Shown in pieces: positions 48,670-56,402 of a DNA stretch of 64,000 nucleotides; the first letter of the stretch is position 1; each line of letters starts with the position of its first letter. Source of the stretch: an uncultured Lachnospiraceae bacterium (lineage in GTDB: Bacteria; Bacillota; Clostridia; Lachnospirales; Lachnospiraceae); NCBI GenBank assembly GCA_902797025.1, contig CADBRN010000015.1, positions 38,128 through 102,127 on the forward strand, read 5' to 3'. Both the position numbers and the translations under genes were made by a program. The notes under the pieces were generated by a model. That model saw only the letters and a program-made list of their open reading frames with translations. It made no database searches and was not told where the DNA came from.

Positions 48670-50109
48670 ATGAGTACGACAACAGACCGGTACATCAGTC
48701 CGCTTCAGGAGCGGTACGCAAGTAAAGAAATGCAGCATATCTTTTCGGAAGATATGAAGTTCAGCACCTGGAGAAAGCTCTGGATCGCGCTGGCTGAGAC
48801 GGAGAAGGAGCTCGGTCTCGACATCACGGACGAGCAGATCGAAGAGATGAAGGCACACGTATATGACATCAATTATGACGTGGCGCGCGCAAGGGAGAAG
48901 GAAGTCCGTCACGACGTGATGAGCCACGTTTATGCGTTCGGCGTGCAGTGCCCGAAGGCAAAGGGAATCATTCATCTCGGCGCGACGAGCTGTTACGTTG
49001 GCGATAATACGGATCTGATTATCATGAATGAGGCGCTGAAGCTGGTCCGGAAGAAGCTGATCAACGCGATCGCGAAGCTGGCGAAATTTGCGGATGAGTA
49101 CAAGGATCAGCCGACGCTGGCGTTCACGCATTTCCAACCGGCGCAGCCGACGACGGTCGGCAAGAGAGCGACGCTCTGGATGAACGAATATGTGATGGAT
49201 CTTCAGGATCTGGAATACATACAGGGAAGCCTGCGTCTGCTCGGTTCGAAGGGAACGACCGGCACGCAGGCCAGCTTCCTGGAGCTGTTTAATGGCGATC
49301 AGAGCAGAGTCGATCAGATTGATCCGCTGATCGCGCAGAAGATGGGATTTCCGGGCTGCTACCCGGTTTCCGGTCAGACCTATTCCCGTAAGGTCGACAC
49401 CCGCGTGATGAACGTGATCGCGGGGATCGCGGCAAGTTCACACAAGTTCTCAAATGATATCCGCCTTCTCCAGCACCTCAAGGAAGTGGAGGAGCCGTTT
49501 GAAAAGAGCCAGATCGGTTCGTCCGCGATGGCGTACAAGAGAAATCCGATGCGTTCCGAGCGGATCGCCTCCCTCTCCAGATACGTTATGGTGAATTCGC
49601 TGAATCCGGCGCTCACATCCAGCGAGCAGTGGTTTGAGCGCACGCTGGATGATTCTGCGAATAAGCGGCTCTCGATCGCTGAGGGATTCCTCGCGATTGA
49701 CGGAATCCTTGATCTGGTGAATAATGTAGTAGACGGTCTTGTCGTCTATCCGAAGGTGATCCGGAAGCATATGATGGCGGAGCTTCCCTTCATGGCGACC
49801 GAAAATATCATGATGGATGCGGTGAAGGCCGGCGGAGACCGTCAGGAGCTTCATGAGAAAATCCGTCAGCTCTCCATGCTGGCGGGTACGACAGTCAAGC
49901 AGGAAGGAAAGGACAACGACCTGCTCGAGCGCATCGCGGCGGATCCGGCGTTCAACCTGACGAAAGAGGAACTGGAGAAATCCATGGATCCGGCGAAGTA
50001 CACCGGCTGTGCGTCCTATCAGACAGAGCGATATCTGAGGGAAGTCATTCATCCGCTTCTCGATGAGCGGAAGGACCTCATCGGATTCGACGCGGAAATT
50101 AACGTCTGA
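48670..50109 (+). CDS. purB: Adenylosuccinate lyase
   Basis: A 479-residue enzyme of the fumarase/aspartase superfamily, acting twice in purine synthesis (SAICAR to AICAR, adenylosuccinate to AMP). Signature loop SSAMAYKRNPMRSE holds the mobile catalytic serine; THFQPAQPTTVGKR and GATSCYVGDN carry the His and Thr/Ser contacts. It is of the longer, eukaryote-like subgroup common in Clostridia. AAAGGAG precedes the ATG by 10 bases; an in-frame ATG at 48634 is rejected. The next gene, purA, supplies its substrate. A TATAGT at about 48612 may be part of its promoter, but no good -35 is found. Confidence 0.95.
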   Translation: MSTTTDRYISPLQERYASKEMQHIFSEDMKFSTWRKLWIALAETEKELGLDITDEQIEEMKAHVYDINYDVARAREKEVRHDVMSHVYAFGVQCPKAKGIIHLGATSCYVGDNTDLIIMNEALKLVRKKLINAIAKLAKFADEYKDQPTLAFTHFQPAQPTTVGKRATLWMNEYVMDLQDLEYIQGSLRLLGSKGTTGTQASFLELFNGDQSRVDQIDPLIAQKMGFPGCYPVSGQTYSRKVDTRVMNVIAGIAASSHKFSNDIRLLQHLKEVEEPFEKSQIGSSAMAYKRNPMRSERIASLSRYVMVNSLNPALTSSEQWFERTLDDSANKRLSIAEGFLAIDGILDLVNNVVDGLVVYPKVIRKHMMAELPFMATENIMMDAVKAGGDRQELHEKIRQLSMLAGTTVKQEGKDNDLLERIAADPAFNLTKEELEKSMDPAKYTGCASYQTERYLREVIHPLLDERKDLIGFDAEINV

Positions 50110-50161
50110 GTTCACACGGAGCGATACAGGATTACAGTTCCAGAAGATTATGGAGGATAAT

Positions 50162-51439
50162 ATGGTTAAGGCAGTTGTTGGTGCAAACTGGGGCGATGAG
50201 GGAAAGGGCAAGATCACAGATATGCTCGCCGCGAAGGCGGATATCGTCGTCCGTTTTCAGGGCGGAGCGAACGCGGGTCACACGATCGTGAATAATTATG
50301 GTAAGTTCGCGCTGCACACGCTTCCATCCGGCGTCTTTTACAGCCATGTGACGAGCGTGATCGGAAACGGTGTGGCTCTGAACATTCCGATTCTGGCGAA
50401 GGAAATCAAATCGATCACGGACCGGAACGTCCCGGCTCCGAAGATCAGGGTATCGAACCGCGCGCAGATGGTCATGCCGTATCACATTCTGTTTGATCAG
50501 TATGAGGAGGAGCGGCTCGGCGGTCATTCATTCGGCTCGACAAAATCCGGTATTGCGCCGTTCTACTCCGACAAATACGCAAAGATCGGTTTTCAGGTCA
50601 ATGAGCTTTACGATGAGGAAGCATTGAAAGACAAGCTGCATCGTGTCTGTGAGGTGAAAAACATACTGCTTGAGCATCTGTATCATAAACCGCTGATCAA
50701 TCCGGACGAACTGTTCGAAGAGATGATGCAGTGGCGGGAGATGATCGATCCGTATGTCTGCGATACGGCCGCATTCCTGAATCAGGCGCTTGCTGAGGGA
50801 AAAGAAATTCTGCTCGAGGGGCAGCTCGGATCGATGAAGGATCCGGATCACGGTATTTATCCGATGGTTACGTCCTCTCCGACGCTCGCCGGATACGGCG
50901 CGGTCGGCGCAGGCGTTCCGCCGTATGAGATCAAAACGATCGTCACCGTATCCAAAGCGTATTCGAGCGCGGTCGGCGCGGGCGCATTCGTATCCGAAAT
51001 TTTCGGGGATGAGGCGGAGGAGCTTCGCCGCAGAGGCGGAGACGGCGGAGAATACGGCGCGACGACCGGACGTCCCAGAAGAGTCGGCTGGTACGACTGC
51101 GTCGCGTCCCGTTACGGCTGCCGCGTGCAGGGAACGACCGATGTAGCCTTCACGGTGCTCGATGTTCTCGGCTACCTTGATGAAATTCCGGTCTGCGTAG
51201 CGTATGACATTGACGGAGAGATCACGGAGGAGTTCCCGACGACGGGACTTCTTGAGAAGGCGAAGCCGGTGATCGAGAAACTTCCGGGATGGAAGTGCGA
51301 CATCCGGGGAATCCGCAAATATGAGGATCTTCCGGAAAACTGCCGCAATTATATTGAATTTATCGAGAAAAAGATCGGTTATCCGATCACAATGATTTCC
51401 AACGGTCCGGGAAGAGACGACATCATCTACCGTGACTGA
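50162..51439 (+). CDS. purA: Adenylosuccinate synthetase
   Basis: A 425-residue GTP-dependent ligase that joins IMP and aspartate, the first committed step to AMP. GANWGDEGKGKITDM is the N-terminal P-loop with the catalytic Asp; GGANAGHT, LPSG and GSTKSGIAP-like blocks follow, and TTGRPRRVGWYD is the IMP/Asp-binding region. GGAGG ends 5 bases before the ATG at 50162. It lies 52 bases after purB, probably in one operon. Confidence 0.97.
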   Translation: MVKAVVGANWGDEGKGKITDMLAAKADIVVRFQGGANAGHTIVNNYGKFALHTLPSGVFYSHVTSVIGNGVALNIPILAKEIKSITDRNVPAPKIRVSNRAQMVMPYHILFDQYEEERLGGHSFGSTKSGIAPFYSDKYAKIGFQVNELYDEEALKDKLHRVCEVKNILLEHLYHKPLINPDELFEEMMQWREMIDPYVCDTAAFLNQALAEGKEILLEGQLGSMKDPDHGIYPMVTSSPTLAGYGAVGAGVPPYEIKTIVTVSKAYSSAVGAGAFVSEIFGDEAEELRRRGGDGGEYGATTGRPRRVGWYDCVASRYGCRVQGTTDVAFTVLDVLGYLDEIPVCVAYDIDGEITEEFPTTGLLEKAKPVIEKLPGWKCDIRGIRKYEDLPENCRNYIEFIEKKIGYPITMISNGPGRDDIIYRD

Positions 51440-51463
51440 CGGATCATAAAAGGGGAGTGAACC

Positions 51464-52189
51464 ATGAGAAATATCCGGGGCAGACGGATCGCGGCTCTCG
51501 CGTTATCACTTGTGCTTGCGTGCTCTCTGTCCGCGTGCGGACTGTCGAATCAGTCGGATGTGACGACGCTTGCCGCCGATGAAAATGGAAAACTCACACA
51601 TACGATCGTGGAATCGGTCGGGAATGACGGGACGGAACAGGAGCTGACCGCATATATAAAGGAACAGATCAAGGGCACAGGGGACGCTGATTCTTCCTCT
51701 GCCTCCGGCGGCAGTATCAGCCTTGAGTCCTGCAAGGTCCGCGGCGGCAGGGCGACGATTGTGATGGAGTACAGTTCCTACCGCGAATATGAGGATTTCA
51801 ATCGGACCGGGTGCTTTCTCGGAACAATCAGTCAGGCGGAGACAGCGGGGTATGACGTCACCGGTCAGACCTTTTACGATGAAAAAGGGAATCCTGCGGA
51901 AAATCAGGAGGAAATCAGGCAGCGTGCAAATGATTGGAAAGTTCTGATTTTTGAGGAACCCATGAATGTGCGGCTTCCGGATAAGATTCTGTATACGACC
52001 TCCGCCCTGGAGGTGACGGGACGTCTCACTGCATCCTGGAAGAAGGAGGCGGAAAATGCTGCGTCCGCGTCGGTTTCCGTTTCGGGGACATCGGTTTCGG
52101 ATTCGTCTTCCGGTACCGGGGGCGCAGAGAATGTCTCAGGGAAATTTGAGCCGGAAACCGGCACGCTCACCTACGTCATTTTTAAATAA
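51464..52189 (+). CDS. Lipoprotein of unknown function
   Basis: A 241-residue exported protein. The signal peptide ends LSAC (Cys25), a good lipobox. The mature part has an ordered stretch (about 40-180) with alternating beta segments such as TLAADENGKLTHTIVES, GGRATIVMEYSSYREYEDF and WKVLIFEEPMNVRLPDKIL, interrupted by Ser/Gly-rich loops. The C-terminus has a Ser-rich tether before a last strand, GTLTYVIFK. No known family recognised. It follows purA by 24 bases, so it may ride on the purine operon. Confidence 0.78.
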   Translation: MRNIRGRRIAALALSLVLACSLSACGLSNQSDVTTLAADENGKLTHTIVESVGNDGTEQELTAYIKEQIKGTGDADSSSASGGSISLESCKVRGGRATIVMEYSSYREYEDFNRTGCFLGTISQAETAGYDVTGQTFYDEKGNPAENQEEIRQRANDWKVLIFEEPMNVRLPDKILYTTSALEVTGRLTASWKKEAENAASASVSVSGTSVSDSSSGTGGAENVSGKFEPETGTLTYVIFK

Positions 52190-52224
52190 CAGAAGGTAAT
52201 AGGATACAGGAAGGAACGTAAAAA

Positions 52225-53622
52225 ATGGAAAAGACAATGGACAAGATCATTGCGCTGGCGAAATCGAGAGGGTTTATTTTCCCCGGCTCCGAGATCTACG
52301 GCGGTCTCGCGAACACATGGGATTACGGCCCCCTGGGCGTCGAGCTCAAAAACAATGTCAAGAAAGCCTGGTGGAAGAAATTCGTTCAGTCAAATCCGTA
52401 CAATGTCGGCGTCGACTGTGCGATTCTGATGAACCCGCAGACCTGGGTCGCGTCCGGGCATCTCGGCAGTTTTTCAGATCCTCTGATGGACTGCAAGGAA
52501 TGCCATGAGCGGTTCCGGGCGGACAATCTGATCGAGGATTACTGCAGGGAAAACAACATTGAGATCGAGGGCGGCAGCGTAGACGGATGGTCCAACGAGA
52601 AGATGATGGACTTCATCGAGAAGCACCAGATTCCGTGTCCTTCCTGCGGAAAACATAATTTCACCGACATCCGCCAATTCAATCTGATGTTCAAGACGTT
52701 TCAGGGAGTTACAGAGGATGCAAAGAACACGGTCTATCTCCGCCCGGAGACCGCGCAGGGCATCTTCGTGAACTTCAAAAATGTCCAGAGAACGACGAGA
52801 AAGAAAATCCCGTTCGGAATCGGACAGATCGGAAAATCCTTCCGGAACGAGATCACGCCGGGCAACTTCACCTTCCGCACGCGCGAGTTCGAGCAGATGG
52901 AACTGGAGTTCTTCTGCGAGCCGGGAAGCGATCTGGAGTGGTTCGGATACTGGAGAGAGTTCTGCATCAACTGGCTGAAAAATCTCGGCCTGAAAGATGA
53001 GGAACTCCGTGCGAGAGATCATGAGAAAGAGGAGCTTTCCTTCTACAGCAAGGCGACGACGGATCTGGAGTTCCTGTTCCCGTTCGGATGGGGAGAACTC
53101 TGGGGAATCGCGGACCGTACGGATTATGATCTGTCCTGCCATCAGAAGGTATCCGGACAGGATCTGACGTATTTTGACGATCAGAAGAACGAAAAGTACA
53201 TCCCGTACGTCATCGAGCCGTCACTCGGCGCGGACCGCGTCGTCCTCGCGTTCCTCTGCGCGGCATATGACGAGGAGGTGCTGGATGCGGAGCGGAACGA
53301 TGTGCGTACGGTAATGCACTTCCATCCTGCGCTTGCCCCGGTCAAGATCGCGGTACTTCCGCTTTCCAAGAAGCTCAATGAAGGCGCAGGACGGGTATTT
53401 GAGACGCTGTCTTCGATGTACAACTGCGAATACGACGACCGCGGAAATATCGGGAAACGGTATCGCCGTCAGGATGAGATCGGGACGCCGTTCTGTGTCA
53501 CCTACGATTTTGACAGCGAAGAGGATGGTTCGGTTACCGTCCGGGACCGGGATTCTATGGAGCAGGTTCGTGTGAAGATCGAAGAGCTCCCGGCCTATTT
53601 CGCGGACAAGTTCGTTTTTTGA
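52225..53622 (+). CDS. glyQS: Glycyl-tRNA synthetase, alpha2 (single-chain) type
   Basis: A 465-residue class II synthetase. [12 protein letters not shown] and [15 protein letters not shown] open the protein; [12 protein letters not shown] is part of motif 2 context, [10 protein letters not shown] and [14 protein letters not shown] are motif 2, and [11 protein letters not shown] is motif 3. A zinc-ribbon-like insert has [11 protein letters not shown] and CPSCGKHNF. The C-terminal anticodon domain begins [10 protein letters not shown]. It is the eukaryote/archaea-like dimer type rather than the GlyQ/GlyS tetramer. AGGAAGG precedes the ATG. No T-box was seen in the short gap upstream. Confidence 0.96.
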   Translation: MEKTMDKIIALAKSRGFIFPGSEIYGGLANTWDYGPLGVELKNNVKKAWWKKFVQSNPYNVGVDCAILMNPQTWVASGHLGSFSDPLMDCKECHERFRADNLIEDYCRENNIEIEGGSVDGWSNEKMMDFIEKHQIPCPSCGKHNFTDIRQFNLMFKTFQGVTEDAKNTVYLRPETAQGIFVNFKNVQRTTRKKIPFGIGQIGKSFRNEITPGNFTFRTREFEQMELEFFCEPGSDLEWFGYWREFCINWLKNLGLKDEELRARDHEKEELSFYSKATTDLEFLFPFGWGELWGIADRTDYDLSCHQKVSGQDLTYFDDQKNEKYIPYVIEPSLGADRVVLAFLCAAYDEEVLDAERNDVRTVMHFHPALAPVKIAVLPLSKKLNEGAGRVFETLSSMYNCEYDDRGNIGKRYRRQDEIGTPFCVTYDFDSEEDGSVTVRDRDSMEQVRVKIEELPAYFADKFVF

Positions 53623-53653
53623 CCGGATCGGATCACAGACGTCGGAGGTGTCT

Positions 53654-54598
53654 ATGAAGAAAAAAATTGTAGTAACACTCGGACATAAGGCACTCGGAAG
53701 AACGCTTCCGGAGCAGCGCACCGCAGTGCGCGGCGCGGTCAGTTCCGTCGCAGATCTGATCGCGGAGGGTGTAAATATCGCAATCACCCACAGCAACGGG
53801 ACACAGGTCGGTATGATTCATACCGCGATGAATGAGTTCGCCCTGAAGCATTCGGATTACACCGGGGCGCCGATGTCGGTCTGCTCGGCGATGAGTCAGG
53901 GATACATCGGCTATGATCTCCAGAACGCGCTGCGCACCGAACTGCTGCGCCGGGGGATCTACCGCCCGGTCGTGACGATGATCACCCAGGTTACCGTGGA
54001 CCCGTACGATGAGGCACTCTATAAACCGACGAAGGTAATCGGCCGGGTTATGACGAAGGAAGAGGCCGAGGCGGAGGAGCAGAAGGGAAACTATGTCACG
54101 GAGGTCGAGGGCGGATACCGCAGAATCATCGCGGCTCCAAAACCGAAGGATATCATCGAGATGGAGTCGATACAGCTTCTGGTTGACGCCGGTCAGATCG
54201 TGATCGCCGGAGGCGGGGGCGGAATTCCGGTCATGGAGCAGGGCGAGGTTCTGCGCGGCGCCGGCGCCGTCATCGAGAAGGATCTGATCGGAGAGCGCAT
54301 GGCGGAGCTGCTTCATGCGGATGAGCTTTATATGCTGACTTCAGTAGAACAGGCAGTGATCGGGTACAACACGGCGGATCCGAAACCGCTCGGGAAGATC
54401 ACCATCGATGAGGCAAAGCGGTACATCGACGAGGGGCAGTTTGAGCCCGGCACGATGCTTCCGAAGATCGAAGCGGCTGTGAATTTTATCGAAAAAGGCG
54501 GGAAACGCGCGGTCATCACTTCGATCGAAAAGGCGAGGGAAGGATACCTCGGACGGTGCGGGACGATCATCACCGCGCCGGATTATGAAGAGAATTGA
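53654..54598 (+). CDS. arcC: Carbamate kinase family protein with altered active-site loops
   Basis: A 314-residue amino-acid-kinase-fold protein. AMSQGYIGYDLQNAL, TQVTVDPYDEA, KPTKVIG, VIAGGGGGIPV, VIEKDLIGERMAEL and LPKIEAAVNFIE all match carbamate kinase. Two usually invariant loops differ: the GGN near the start is GHK (10-12) and HGNGPQVG is HSNGTQVG (46-53). These loops contact the substrate, so specificity or activity may have shifted. No arcA or arcB gene is nearby. GGAGGTG precedes the ATG at 53654; a GTG at 53648 is in frame but less likely. Confidence 0.85.
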   Translation: MKKKIVVTLGHKALGRTLPEQRTAVRGAVSSVADLIAEGVNIAITHSNGTQVGMIHTAMNEFALKHSDYTGAPMSVCSAMSQGYIGYDLQNALRTELLRRGIYRPVVTMITQVTVDPYDEALYKPTKVIGRVMTKEEAEAEEQKGNYVTEVEGGYRRIIAAPKPKDIIEMESIQLLVDAGQIVIAGGGGGIPVMEQGEVLRGAGAVIEKDLIGERMAELLHADELYMLTSVEQAVIGYNTADPKPLGKITIDEAKRYIDEGQFEPGTMLPKIEAAVNFIEKGGKRAVITSIEKAREGYLGRCGTIITAPDYEEN

Positions 54599-54607
54599 TT
54601 GTTCAGG

Positions 54608-54652
54608 ACAGGGTGCCGTATTGACCGGATGGCGATGCGGCACCCTGTTTTT
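54608..54652 (+). terminator. Rho-independent terminator after the carbamate kinase gene
   Basis: ACAGGGTGCCG (54608-54618) pairs perfectly with CGGCACCCTGT (54638-54648), followed by a run of five or six T residues. Confidence 0.92.
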
Positions 54653-54666
54653 CGGATGAAGACAGC

Positions 54667-54697
54667 ACGAAGGCTCCTCACAATGAGGAGCCTTCGT
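54667..54697. repeat. Perfect 14-bp hairpin with a 3-base loop and no T tract
   Basis: Arms 54667-54680 and 54684-54697 (ACGAAGGCTCCTCA and its exact complement) enclose only CAA. It lies 15 bases after the terminator. With no poly-T it is not a classic terminator; it may be a processing, stability or small-RNA element. Confidence 0.8.
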
Positions 54698-54850
54698 ACT
54701 TTCGATAATAAAATGAGGGGGAGATAGTGAGTGGTTCATCAACTATCTGATCGTTATTATAGGAAGAAGTTGTGTTCAAACTATGTCCGGATTCTAAATT
54801 AATCATGAAAAGGGGCTCCGGTTTATAAAATCATTACGCGATTGCTGGCG

Positions 54851-54879
54851 TTGAATTCGGATTTAGGCTATGGTATCCT
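54851..54879 (+). promoter_or_regulatory. Promoter of the murE-priA-def-fmt run
   Basis: TTGAAT (54851-54856), 17 bases, TATCCT (54874-54879), 41 bases before the murE ATG. The -10 is weak. Confidence 0.5.
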
Positions 54880-54920
54880 ATAGTAAGTTTTATTTCAGAT
54901 CACCGTACAGGGGGGTTCTC

Positions 54921-56402
54921 ATGAAATTAAGTGAATTACTTGAGGATATCGATTATGAACTGTTGAAGGGCGGGTCGGATCCCGAGATAACAGGAGTCGT
55001 TTATGATTCGAGAAAAGCGGAGCCCGGATCGTTGTTTGTCTGCATCCGTGGCGCGGTGAGCGACGGGCACAGATATATACCGGATGTGATCCGGAAGGGT
55101 GCCGCCGCCGTACTGGTGGAGAATTATTCGGAAGATGCGGATCATCTTCCGGATGAGATAAAAAATTCTGAAGCCGTCGTGATTCAGACAAAAAACAACC
55201 GGGCGGCTCTTGCTCTCATATCAGCGGTGTGGTTCGGCCATCCGGCCAGGCGCCTCACGACGATCGGCATCACCGGGACGAAAGGGAAAACGACGACGAC
55301 CTACATGATCCATTCGATTCTGGAGCGGACAGGAAGACGCACGGGGCTGATCGGAACGATCGAGAGCATCACGGGAAAACGCAGGATTCCGTCCGAGAAC
55401 ACAACTCCGGAATCCTATCTGATTCAGGAGTATTTTCGCGAGATGGTTGACTCGGGATGTGAATGTGTCGTGATGGAGGTTTCCTCACAGGCACTGATGT
55501 TGGACCGGGTGGCCGGCATCGTGTTTGATTACGGTATTTTCACGAATATTGAGCCGGATCACATAGGGCCAAACGAGCACAAGGACTTCGATGATTATCT
55601 GAACTGCAAGAAAAAGCTTCTGATGAACTGCAAAACCGGTTTTGTGAACCGCGATGATGAGCATTTTGAAAAGATCGTGGAGGGCGTGTCCTGTGACATC
55701 GAGACGTACGGTTTTTCGAAAGATGCGGATTACCGCGCGGAGCGTGCGGATCTGACGAGGGGAAACGGGTATCTTGGCATCTCGTACCATGCGGCAGGAG
55801 CCGTCGATATGGATGTTGAGGTTGACATTCCGGGTAAATTCTCGATCTACAATTCACTCGCGGCGATCGCGGTCTGCCATCACCTCGGCGCGTCACAGGA
55901 GAGTATTCTGGAGGCACTGAAAGGCGCGAAGGTCAAAGGCCGCGTCGAGCTTGTGAAGGTCTCGGATGATTTTACGCTGATGATCGATTATGCGCACAAT
56001 GCGATGGCGCTGGAAAGCCTTCTTTCCACCCTGCGCGAATACCATCCACACCGTCTCGTATGCCTCTTCGGCTGCGGCGGGAACCGGGACCGGAACCGGC
56101 GATTCGAGATGGGAGAGATCTCCGGAAAGATGGCGGATCTGACCATTATCACCTCGGATAACCCAAGGGATGAGGAACCTCAGGCGATCATCGATGACAT
56201 CAAAACCGGGATGGCAAAGACGGACGGGAAATATATCGAAATCATCGACCGGAAAGATGCGATCCGTTACGCAATCCGTCACGGTGAGCCCGGCGACATT
56301 ATCGTTCTTGCGGGAAAGGGCCATGAGGATTATCAGATCATCAGGGGAAAGAAATATCCGATGGATGAACGCGTGCTGATTCGGGAAATATTAAATGAGT
56401 GA
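54921..56402 (+). CDS. murE: UDP-MurNAc-tripeptide synthetase (MurE), meso-DAP type
   Basis: A 493-residue Mur ligase that adds the third residue to the peptidoglycan stem. TGTKGKTTT (118-126) is the ATP P-loop, ENTTPESYLIQ the central substrate site, and YAHNAMALESLL and GCGGNRDRNRR the C-terminal blocks. SDNPRDEEP contains DNPR, the motif that selects meso-diaminopimelate rather than lysine. KGHEDYQI is the family ending. The ATG at 54921 follows GGGGGG; 17 upstream in-frame residues are rejected. It overlaps priA by 8 bases. Confidence 0.95.
   Translation: MKLSELLEDIDYELLKGGSDPEITGVVYDSRKAEPGSLFVCIRGAVSDGHRYIPDVIRKGAAAVLVENYSEDADHLPDEIKNSEAVVIQTKNNRAALALISAVWFGHPARRLTTIGITGTKGKTTTTYMIHSILERTGRRTGLIGTIESITGKRRIPSENTTPESYLIQEYFREMVDSGCECVVMEVSSQALMLDRVAGIVFDYGIFTNIEPDHIGPNEHKDFDDYLNCKKKLLMNCKTGFVNRDDEHFEKIVEGVSCDIETYGFSKDADYRAERADLTRGNGYLGISYHAAGAVDMDVEVDIPGKFSIYNSLAAIAVCHHLGASQESILEALKGAKVKGRVELVKVSDDFTLMIDYAHNAMALESLLSTLREYHPHRLVCLFGCGGNRDRNRRFEMGEISGKMADLTIITSDNPRDEEPQAIIDDIKTGMAKTDGKYIEIIDRKDAIRYAIRHGEPGDIIVLAGKGHEDYQIIRGKKYPMDERVLIREILNE

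Larger units (their letters stand above)
54599..54920. other. 322-bp intergenic region before murE
   Basis: It holds a strong terminator (54608-54652), a separate perfect 14-bp hairpin (54667-54697), a 7-base inverted repeat AGATAGT/ACTATCT (54722-54728 and 54742-54748) and the murE promoter near its end. No open frame with a ribosome site was seen. The middle (54749-54850) is AT-rich without recognisable structure; a small RNA could be encoded, but only the hairpin hints at it. Confidence 0.6.
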
